The notes beneath the pieces were generated by a model. It searched no databases. It saw only the letters and a program-made list of their open reading frames with translations, and had not been told where the DNA came from. Source: Actinomycetota bacterium (GTDB lineage: Bacteria; Actinomycetota; Thermoleophilia; Miltoncostaeales; Miltoncostaeaceae). Taken from it: a stretch of 5,682 bases of DNA. The stretch lies in NCBI GenBank assembly GCA_947451735.1, contig CANGAY010000065.1, positions 1 through 5,682 of the forward strand. The letters are read 5' to 3'. This document shows positions 1 through 5,274 of this stretch, piece after piece; within the stretch, counting starts at the first letter, position 1, and every line of letters starts with the position of its first letter. The translations under genes were made by a program, and so were the position numbers.

Positions 1-613
1 CGCCGAACTCGTCCTCCAGCGGGCCGAACGCCGGCTCCTTGGTGGTGAACGGGTACGGGGCCACGGTGGCGCTCGCACCCGTGAGGGCGTTCAGCAGTGC
101 CGTCGTGCCGCTGTTGGGCAGGCCCACGATGGCCACGTCAACCGGCAGGCGCATCTCGAGCACCAGCCACGTGCCCTCGCCGTCCTCGCCCGGGATGGTG
201 ACGCGCGGGGCGCGGTGGGTTGACGACCGGAATGCGCGATTGCCCACTCCCCCGCCCCCGCCGCGGGCAACCTGCAGGGTGTCGCCCGCCTGGGCCACCT
301 CGCCGATCACCTCATCGTCGCGCAGCACCCGCGTGCCCGGCGGCACGTGGATCTCGAGCGCGTCGCCGTTCTTCCCGTGACGGTTGCGTCCCTCACCATC
401 GCCACCCGGCCGCGCCTTGTGGTGCACGGCATGACGGAACCAACTGAGGTCAACCACCTGATCGTCTGCGACCAGGACGACGTCGCCACCGCGCCCGCCG
501 TTACCCCCATCGGGGCCACCCTTGGGCGAGTGGGCCTCACGACGGAACGAGAGGCATCCGTGCCCCCCGCGCCCCGCCTGGACGTGGATTTGGGCCCGGT
601 CGGTGAATGACAT
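1..613 (-). CDS. obg: GTPase Obg/CgtA, N-terminal part (3' end beyond window)
   Basis: Obg is a ribosome-associated GTPase acting in 50S subunit assembly and stress control. The 204 codons in the window open with MSFTDRAQIHVQAGRGGHGC and continue with the glycine-rich Obg fold (residues 1-158). Family signatures include SFRRE (22-26), PKGGPDGGNGGRGGDV (30-45), VPPGTRV (90-96), VARGGGGGVGN (115-125) and RSSTHRAPR (129-137). The G domain follows, with IVGLPNSG from residue 162 and the switch-region YPFTT at 187-191. The rest of the G domain lies off the left edge. The ATG at 613-611 matches the family N-terminus. The gene starts 28 nt after rpmA, the usual rplU-rpmA-obg order. The Shine-Dalgarno sequence is poor; a small hairpin and G-runs precede the start. 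Odd feature: in the P-loop GxxxxGK[ST] the lysine position (residue 170) reads Thr (ACG at 106-104). Family assignment is certain; whether the substitution is real is not. Confidence 0.96.
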   Translation of the reverse strand, partial: MSFTDRAQIHVQAGRGGHGCLSFRREAHSPKGGPDGGNGGRGGDVVLVADDQVVDLSWFRHAVHHKARPGGDGEGRNRHGKNGDALEIHVPPGTRVLRDDEVIGEVAQAGDTLQVARGGGGGVGNRAFRSSTHRAPRVTIPGEDGEGTWLVLEMRLPVDVAIVGLPNSGTTALLNALTGASATVAPYPFTTKEPAFGPLEDEFG

Positions 614-618
614 GGCGC

Positions 619-633
619 GGGGCTCTGGGCCCC
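619..633 (-). other. Small hairpin just upstream of the obg start
   Basis: In the rpmA-obg gap the transcript can form GGGGC-CCAGA-GCCCC, a 5-bp stem with a 5-nt loop, ending 5 nt before the obg ATG. It would occupy the place of a ribosome-binding site and could damp obg translation relative to rplU-rpmA or slow ribosomes. There is no T-tract, so it is not a good terminator. The pairing is seen; the role is inference, and short GC stems are common in DNA this rich in GC. Confidence 0.3.
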
Positions 634-641
634 ACCCCGGC

Positions 642-908
642 TCAGCCCGCCGGGATCTCCTCGGGGTGGACGAACACGCGACGGCCCTTGTTGCCGTTGG
701 TGAACTCCACGCGACCGGAGACGGTGGCGAAGATGGTGTGGTCACGGCCGATGCCGGTGCCGTTGGCGGGCTTGAACACCGTGCCGCGCTGGCGGACGAT
801 GATCGAACCGGCGGGAACGACCTGGCCAGCGAACACCTTCACGCCGAGGCGCTTGGAGTTCGAATCACGACCGTTGCGGCTGGAGCCGCCACCCTTCTTA
901 TGAGCCAT
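642..908 (-). CDS. rpmA: 50S ribosomal protein L27
   Basis: L27 is a large-subunit ribosomal protein whose N-terminal tail reaches the peptidyl-transferase centre and helps place tRNA. The 88 residues cover the whole family. The N-terminus [20 protein letters not shown] is canonical, followed by [19 protein letters not shown] and a conserved core containing [10 protein letters not shown], and the protein ends near [10 protein letters not shown]. The protein starts directly with the mature [12 protein letters not shown] sequence, so it lacks the cleavable N-terminal extension seen in Firmicutes L27 (the Prp protease substrate). It begins 2 nt after the rplU stop, so translation is probably coupled. 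AGGA lies directly against the ATG, too close to be an ideal Shine-Dalgarno sequence, with a GGGG run a few bases further up. Nothing is missing or truncated. Confidence 0.98.
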   Translation of the reverse strand: MAHKKGGGSSRNGRDSNSKRLGVKVFAGQVVPAGSIIVRQRGTVFKPANGTGIGRDHTIFATVSGRVEFTNGNKGRRVFVHPEEIPAG

Positions 909-910
909 TC

Positions 911-1207
911 CTAGACCCCGATCCCGGTGATGCGCACGCGCGAGAGGCGCGAGCGGTGACCCATCTTGCGCTTGCTGTCCTTCTTCGCCCGGTAGGTGAA
1001 GACGGTGATCTTCGGACCGAGCACGTGCTCCTCGATCTCAGCGGTGACGTTGCCGCCATCGGTGATGCCGTCGGCGCCACCCGTCGCGATGACCTTGGGC
1101 GAGATGGACTCACCCGGCTCCGCGGCGATGCGGTCGACGACGATGCGCTCACCCTCGCGCACCCTGTACTGCTTGCCCCCGAGGGCGATCACGGCATACT
1201 CAGCCAC
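911..1207 (-). CDS. rplU: 50S ribosomal protein L21
   Basis: L21 binds 23S rRNA in the large ribosomal subunit. The protein starts [20 protein letters not shown] and ends with the family block around [22 protein letters not shown] and a closing RVRITGIGV, so it is full length at 98 residues. I chose the GTG at 1207-1205 because GGAG lies 6 nt upstream (GGAGAATCCT then GTG) and because it makes the N-terminus match other L21 proteins. A GTG four codons further up (1219-1217) would add MENP but has no Shine-Dalgarno sequence. The stop is 2 nt before rpmA, so the pair is co-transcribed. The gene upstream on the same strand is rng, but a plus-strand gene lies between, so rplU probably has its own promoter in the roughly 50-bp divergent gap or inside the neighbouring reading frame. 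Confidence 0.97.
   Translation of the reverse strand: MAEYAVIALGGKQYRVREGERIVVDRIAAEPGESISPKVIATGGADGITDGGNVTAEIEEHVLGPKITVFTYRAKKDSKRKMGHRSRLSRVRITGIGV
1173..1200 (+). promoter_or_regulatory. Weak candidate promoter for the solute-binding-protein gene
   Basis: TTGCCC (1173-1178) and CATACT (1195-1200) each match four of six consensus bases and are 16 bp apart. The site lies inside the 5' end of rplU on the other strand. Transcription would start near 1207 and run through the intergenic inverted repeats before the ATG at 1258. Such partial matches also occur by chance. Confidence 0.22.
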
Positions 1208-1257
1208 AGGATTCTCCACGTAACGAACGGAACGCCCGACTCCGGGCGCGATCGCGC
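1208..1257. promoter_or_regulatory. Divergent intergenic region between rplU and the solute-binding-protein gene
   Basis: This 50-bp gap separates two head-to-head genes. It contains an inverted repeat CGCCCG-ACTC-CGGGCG (1233-1248), overlapped by a 12-bp perfect palindrome GCGCGATCGCGC (1246-1257) that ends at the base before the plus-strand ATG. In the rplU transcript these would form a GC-rich stem-loop about 26 nt upstream of the GTG start. They could be a protein-binding site, a leader hairpin for L21 control, or chance in GC-rich DNA. The repeats are seen directly; the regulatory role is inference. Confidence 0.4.
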
Positions 1258-1287
1258 ATGGTAGTCACTCCACACGCGATGTGCCAC
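1258..1287 (-). promoter_or_regulatory. Weak candidate promoter for rplU-rpmA-obg
   Basis: On the minus strand GTGGCA (1287-1282, four of six matches to TTGACA) is followed after 18 bp by TACCAT (1263-1258, four of six matches to TATAAT). Transcription would begin near 1250, giving a leader of about 40-45 nt before the GTG at 1207. The match is weak. The main argument is positional: the convergent and divergent arrangement makes read-through from rng unlikely to be the sole source of this transcript. Confidence 0.25.
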
Positions 1288-2901
1288 ATCAAAGGGGAAA
1301 TCACGCACCAGCGCGCCGCAATCTCCGCTGTTCTCGCCGCTCTGGCCACGTTTTCGGTGGCCGCGAGTGCCCTTGGCGCATCCGGCGAACTGCGCGTGGA
1401 GGCCCGCGCCAACCCCGATTTCCTCGATCCGGCGCTGGCCTACGACCCGCTGTCGTGGCAGATCATGGCCGCCACGCAGGGCGGCCTGCTGGCGTTCCGG
1501 CGCGATTCGGGCACGTCGGGCGCCGCCCTGGTGCCCGATCTGGCCGAGGCGCTGCCCACAACATCGCGCGATGGACGCACCCTCACCTTCACCCTGCGGG
1601 ACGACGTGCGGTTCGCCCCGCCCGTGTCGCGCCCCGCCACGGCAAGCGACGTGAAGGCCAGCCTCGAGCGCATGCTGTGGCTCGACTCGCGGGGGGCCGA
1701 CCTCTACCGGTCGATCACCGGGGCCGGCGACGTCATCGCCCACCGCTCCCGCGTGCTGAGCGGCGCGAAGGCCGACGACACGGCGCGCACCGTGGTGCTG
1801 TCACTCACCCGGCGCGACCCGGCACTGGCAGAGGCGCTGGCCCTGCCGTTTGCCTCGGTGCTGCCCAAGGGCACCAAGCCCGTGGACCAGACGGTTGCCC
1901 TGCCGCCGGGCATCGGTGCGTACGTGGTGACGGGCTTCAGCCCGGGTACGAGCGTGACGCTCACTCCCAACAGCGCGTTCACCGCGCGCGACGGGCTGCC
2001 GCAGGGCAAGGCGTCGCGCATCACCATCGCCATCGGGCGCTCGGCCCGCGACGCCGCGGCCCGCGTGGCGGCCGGCGACGCCGACTACTCCACCACTCCC
2101 GTGCCGCCCTCGGCCACGCAGGCCGGCGGCTACGCCAAGGGCGCCACGGCCAACGTGGTGAGCCAGTCGGCCACGGCGTATGTGGCCATTGATGCCACGC
2201 AGGCGCCGTTCACCAGTGCCGGTGTGCGCCGGGCGGTTGGCCTGGCCATCGACCGCACCGCGGCAGCCCGTGCAGTGCCCACCGGCGCGCGGCCCACAGC
2301 GCGCATGATCCCGCCGGGCACGCCCGGCAGCCGTGCGGTGACCACATCACCGAACGCGTCAGCCGCCCGGTCGCTGGTGGCCGCCGCGGGCGCCACGGGC
2401 CAGCGCGTGACCCTCTGGACCGGATCCACCGCGGTGGAGCGGGCAATCGCACCGCAGGTGCGCAACGCGCTCACCCGGGCGGGCCTCTCCCCCGTGGTGC
2501 GGACGCTCCCCCGCAACTCGGGGCTCGGCAGGTCGGCACCGCACGCGGCCATCGCCACGGCGCTCTGGACCCAGACCACGCCCGATGGATCGGACGCCTA
2601 CGCCCAGCTGCTGGGTTCCAGCGCGCCCGGCACGCCGGCCAACCCGCCCTTCCCCGCCATCACCGGCGATACGCGGTTGAAGACCGCGGCGCGTACCGCC
2701 GGCAACGCAGCCCTCGGCAGCGGGCGGGACGCCGCATGGGCGCAGGTGGACGCCCGGGCGGTGGCCGACGGGCGCGCCGTACCCGTGGTCACGCCCATCC
2801 AGACGCAGGTCACCGCACCCGGCGTGAGCGGGGTGACGGCGAACCCGGTGCTCGGAGTGCTGCTCGGCGCAATGCAGCCGGGCAGCACTCCGTCGAACTA
2901 G
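1258..2901 (+). CDS. Exported ABC transporter solute-binding protein, family 5 (peptide/nickel type)
   Basis: The 547-residue length fits the SBP_bac_5 (DppA/OppA/NikA-like) family, which captures peptides or related solutes outside the membrane for an ABC importer. A Sec-type hydrophobic segment at residues 20-38 is followed by a likely AxA-type cleavage near ALGA-SGE (38-44). Family landmarks are LDPALAYDPLSWQIM (56-70), GGLLAF, LVPDLAEALP (91-100), TLTFTLRDDVRFAPP (108-122) with SDVKASLERM (130-139), and YVAIDATQAPFTSAGVRRAV (308-327) leading to AIDRT. There is no lipobox; the only cysteine is at position 9, before the hydrophobic segment. No permease or ATPase gene is next to it, so the ligand is unknown. 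The start is uncertain: ATG 1258 and ATG 1279 both lack a clear Shine-Dalgarno sequence, and the best one (AAAGGGG, 1291-1297) lies inside the frame. The gene runs opposite to its neighbours and its stop overlaps the rng stop. Confidence 0.88.
   Translation: MVVTPHAMCHIKGEITHQRAAISAVLAALATFSVAASALGASGELRVEARANPDFLDPALAYDPLSWQIMAATQGGLLAFRRDSGTSGAALVPDLAEALPTTSRDGRTLTFTLRDDVRFAPPVSRPATASDVKASLERMLWLDSRGADLYRSITGAGDVIAHRSRVLSGAKADDTARTVVLSLTRRDPALAEALALPFASVLPKGTKPVDQTVALPPGIGAYVVTGFSPGTSVTLTPNSAFTARDGLPQGKASRITIAIGRSARDAAARVAAGDADYSTTPVPPSATQAGGYAKGATANVVSQSATAYVAIDATQAPFTSAGVRRAVGLAIDRTAAARAVPTGARPTARMIPPGTPGSRAVTTSPNASAARSLVAAAGATGQRVTLWTGSTAVERAIAPQVRNALTRAGLSPVVRTLPRNSGLGRSAPHAAIATALWTQTTPDGSDAYAQLLGSSAPGTPANPPFPAITGDTRLKTAARTAGNAALGSGRDAAWAQVDARAVADGRAVPVVTPIQTQVTAPGVSGVTANPVLGVLLGAMQPGSTPSN
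1278..1290. promoter_or_regulatory. Perfect inverted repeat, candidate operator
   Basis: GATGTG-C-CACATC is a perfect 6+1+6 inverted repeat. It lies just inside the 5' end of the plus-strand reading frame, covers the alternative ATG at 1279, and overlaps the weak rplU -35 candidate on the minus strand. Its form suits a dimeric helix-turn-helix regulator. No regulator gene is visible in the window and no function is established. Confidence 0.3.
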
Positions 2902-4397
2902 GCGCTCGGCGCCTTCGCGCGCGAGCGCGACGACCGGCTGCGCGACCTGCCGCTGCCGGTGCCGGCGGCCCCGCCGCCGATGCGTGCGCTGCCCGGGGCA
3001 AGCGAGCCATCCGACTCGAGCGTGATGGTGATGCCCAGGTCCTGCTCGATGTCTGACAGCACGGCGTTGTCGTCGGCCGTGAGGAACCCGAGCACCTCGG
3101 GATGCACGGCGACCGCGACGGGCGACTCGGTGGTGCCGGCGAGTGCCAGACGGATCTGACGCTCGGCGTCGATGGCGTGGGTCTCCGCGCTCACCACAAA
3201 GCCCTGACCACCACAGGTGGGGCATGCCTGGGTCATGATCTCGCGGGCGCCGTCGCTGATGTTCTGACGCGTCATCTGCACCAGGCCGAGCGGCGAGATC
3301 TCCACCACGAAGGTGCGGGTGCGGTCCTTGGCCAGGGCTTCGTTGAGGGCCTTGGTGACGGCCCGGCGGTTCTTCGCGTCATCCATGTCGATGAAGTCGA
3401 TGACGATGATGCCGCCGATGTCGCGAAGGCGCAGCTGGCGCACCACCTCGGCTGCCGCCTCGAGGTTGGTGCGGGTGATGGTGTCTTCGAGCTGCGTGTT
3501 GCCGCGGCCCACGTTCTTGCCCGAGTTCACGTCGATGACCGTCATGGCCTCGGTGTCGTCGATCACAAGCGAGCCACCCGATGGCAACGGCGCGCGGCGG
3601 CTGAGCGTCGACCTGATGGCGTCTTCCACGCCGAAGTGCTTGAGCAGCTGCCCATCGCCGTCCCACACCTTCACGCGCTCGGCCAGCTCGGGCGAGGTGC
3701 GGCGCAGGAATCCCACGATGCGCTCGTGCTGACGCGGGTCGTCCACCAGCACCTCGTCAACGGTGTCGTTGAGGATGTCGCGGATGACCTTGAGCGAAGA
3801 GTCGGCCTCGCTGTAGAGCAACGACGGCGTGTCGACCTTGTCGGAACGCTCGCGGATGGCCTTCCACAGGAGGTTGAGCGACGCCAGGTCGCGTGCCAGC
3901 TCGGTGGCCGATGCGCCGGCCGCGGCGGTGCGCACGATGATGCCCCCGCCGTCCTTGGGCAGGCGCTTGCAGATGTCGCGCAGGCGATGGCGCTCGTCGT
4001 CGTCGAGGCGCTTCGAGATTCCGATGCCGTCACCGAAGGGCACGTACACCAGGAAGCGGCCGGCAAGCGACAGCTGCATGGTGAGACGGGCACCCTTGGT
4101 GCCCATCGGGTCCTTCACGGCCTGCACGATCACCTCATCGCCCTTCTTGAGGAGATCGGCGATGAGCCGCTTCTTCTTGGGAACGCCCTGGGCAACGACA
4201 TCATCGACGTGCAGGAAGCCGTTCTTGCCGATGCCGACCTCGATGAACGAGGCCTCCATGCCGGCGAGCACGCTCTCCACGCGTCCCTTCCAGATGTGGC
4301 CCACCACGGAGCCCTTGCCACGGCGTTCGATCTGCACCTCGGCAACGCGACCATCTTCGAGGATGGCCACGCGCGTCTCGGCGCGGTCGATTGACAC
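2898..4397 (-). CDS. rng: Ribonuclease E/G family endoribonuclease
   Basis: This endonuclease cuts single-stranded RNA in rRNA maturation and mRNA decay. From the GTG at 4397 it is 499 residues, RNase G length, without the long scaffold of RNase E. The S1 RNA-binding domain spans about residues 35-115 (GHIWKGRVESVLAGMEASFI, then GKNGFLHVDDV). The catalytic DNase I-like region has VIDVNSGK with Asp289, a block TRTNLEAAAEVVRQLRLRD, and IDFIDM with Asp334, matching the metal-binding pair D303/D346 of E. coli RNase E. The Zn-link CPTCGGQG has Cys392 and Cys395. After residue 470 a Gly/Ser/Arg-rich basic tail ends the protein. The start is doubtful: six in-frame codons upstream read LIKQIL, typical of the family, from a CTG at 4415 preceded by AAGGGG and overlapping the stop of the gene before it. 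I give the first standard start codon. The stop overlaps the convergent gene. Confidence 0.95.
   Translation of the reverse strand: MSIDRAETRVAILEDGRVAEVQIERRGKGSVVGHIWKGRVESVLAGMEASFIEVGIGKNGFLHVDDVVAQGVPKKKRLIADLLKKGDEVIVQAVKDPMGTKGARLTMQLSLAGRFLVYVPFGDGIGISKRLDDDERHRLRDICKRLPKDGGGIIVRTAAAGASATELARDLASLNLLWKAIRERSDKVDTPSLLYSEADSSLKVIRDILNDTVDEVLVDDPRQHERIVGFLRRTSPELAERVKVWDGDGQLLKHFGVEDAIRSTLSRRAPLPSGGSLVIDDTEAMTVIDVNSGKNVGRGNTQLEDTITRTNLEAAAEVVRQLRLRDIGGIIVIDFIDMDDAKNRRAVTKALNEALAKDRTRTFVVEISPLGLVQMTRQNISDGAREIMTQACPTCGGQGFVVSAETHAIDAERQIRLALAGTTESPVAVAVHPEVLGFLTADDNAVLSDIEQDLGITITLESDGSLAPGSARIGGGAAGTGSGRSRSRSSRSRAKAPSA
2901..2930 (+). terminator. Tandem GC hairpins after the solute-binding-protein stop, candidate terminator
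   Basis: Two hairpins follow directly on the stop codon: GGCGC-TCG-GCGCC (2901-2913) and TCGCGC-GCGA-GCGCGA (2915-2930), the second with a GNRA-type GCGA loop. No T-tract follows, so this is not a classic intrinsic terminator, but GC-rich actinobacteria often show such U-poor hairpins at gene ends. The same bases encode the last residues of RNase E/G on the other strand, so they are also constrained by coding. Confidence 0.4.
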
Positions 4398-4411
4398 CAG
4401 GATCTGCTTGA

Positions 4412-5272
4412 TCAGCTCTTCCCCTTGCGCCGCAATTTGGCGCGGATGAACGTCTTTGCAGCGTCCTTCACGTCGATGTTCTCCACGTCGCCCATCTGGC
4501 GCGAGATGCGCTCAGCGGCGGTGGCGAGTGCGACGGTTGACGCCCATGCGACTGCTCCCCGCACCATCCAACGCGGTGCGGGCACGATACGTGACGCGCC
4601 GCGGGCCACGTAGGCCACGGCGAGTCCGGTTGCGGTGGCGATGGCCACCTCGGGAATGCGCTTGGCGTTGAGCCCCTGGCCCTCCGCCGAACCCAGGCGC
4701 ACCACCATGGCGTGCTGGGCGGCAGCGCTTCCCGAAAACCAGTTGAGCGCGCCGGCGATTGCCGACTCGCGTGCTGCGACGTCCACCAGATGGCGGCGGA
4801 CGGGGTCCCGAAGTGCGGGGTACCGGCGTGCGGCGGGCACCATTCCGTGCCCCAGCGCGCGGATGATTCCCGCGTGAATGCGTGCGATCGAGGCATCAGA
4901 CTCGACGTCCGAGGCGAACATGAGGTCGCCGATGGTCACGTCGGGATTGGCCAGGAGTTCGCGCTCCCGGCGGGCCCGGTCGTGATCGGCGCAGATGACC
5001 ACCACCAGCGACCGCTGCCCCTGGCGCGACCTGGCGGCCACCTCCAGCGCAACTGCGCGGGCGTCGTCGTCCATGCCGAGCGGCACCAGCAGCAGGTCGG
5101 CCGATGCGCGATCGGCCACCGGCACCCCGAGGGCCCCCGACAGGCGGTCGGCAAGCGGCGCATTGCCCGGCATGATGGCCATCACACCGCCATCGAGCGC
5201 CTGCTCATGCTCCTCGCGGGTGTCCTTGGCCAGGCGGTTGACCCGCTTTGCCAGCGTGGTGAGTGCCCCCAC
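4412..5272 (-). CDS. DUF697-like membrane-associated protein of unknown function
   Basis: I do not recognise a named gene. The 286-residue protein has a basic N-terminus, then alternating strands VMAIMPG (30-36), DLLLVPLG (59-66) and SLVVVICADHD (88-98). These look like a Rossmann or GTPase-type fold without a P-loop. The region from YPALRDPVRRHLVDVAARES (151-170) through NWFSG, MVVRL and RIPEVAIATATGLAVAYVAR (205-224) to WMVRGAVAW (235-243) resembles the DUF697 domain (YcjF-like, often attached to Era-like GTPases), with two hydrophobic stretches at about 208-224 and 236-253. The C-terminus is basic (AKLRRKGKS). The start is a GTG 2 nt after the rodA stop with no strong Shine-Dalgarno sequence, which suggests translational coupling. 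Its stop TGA overlaps the probable CTG start of rng. Context points to the cell envelope or the RodA/RNase operon, but no function can be named. The domain match is from memory of the family pattern, not a search. Confidence 0.75.
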   Translation of the reverse strand: MGALTTLAKRVNRLAKDTREEHEQALDGGVMAIMPGNAPLADRLSGALGVPVADRASADLLLVPLGMDDDARAVALEVAARSRQGQRSLVVVICADHDRARRERELLANPDVTIGDLMFASDVESDASIARIHAGIIRALGHGMVPAARRYPALRDPVRRHLVDVAARESAIAGALNWFSGSAAAQHAMVVRLGSAEGQGLNAKRIPEVAIATATGLAVAYVARGASRIVPAPRWMVRGAVAWASTVALATAAERISRQMGDVENIDVKDAAKTFIRAKLRRKGKS

Positions 5273-5274
5273 GG

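Noticed and set aside
619..633. rpmA-obg hairpin as an intrinsic terminator
   Set aside because: The stem is only 5 bp, has no T-tract and ends 5 nt before the obg start. It is listed only as a possible structure.
522..914. 130-codon plus-strand frame over rpmA and the obg start
   Set aside because: It is antisense to rpmA and the obg 5' end, whose products are certain. It has no recognisable motif.
1217..1219. Upstream GTG as the rplU start
   Set aside because: It has no Shine-Dalgarno sequence and would place MENP before the conserved AEYAVI. GTG 1207 has GGAG at ideal spacing.
1189..1743. 184-codon minus-strand frame over the divergent region
   Set aside because: It overlaps rplU in another frame and the signal-peptide region of the plus-strand gene antisense. 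Composition is shadow-like.
1281..2192. 303-codon plus-strand frame in another phase within the solute-binding-protein gene
   Set aside because: Arg/Gly/His-rich product without domains. The 1258-2901 frame carries clear SBP_bac_5 landmarks instead.
2359..3225. 288-codon minus-strand frame crossing the convergent gene junction
   Set aside because: It runs antisense to the solute-binding protein and out of frame with rng. The product is low-complexity Arg/Gly/His-rich with no family features.
3102..4394. 430-codon open frame on the plus strand, antisense to rng
   Set aside because: The minus-strand product is an unmistakable RNase E/G. The antisense product is rich in His, Asp, Arg and Ala with no domain pattern, as expected from a GC-rich shadow frame.
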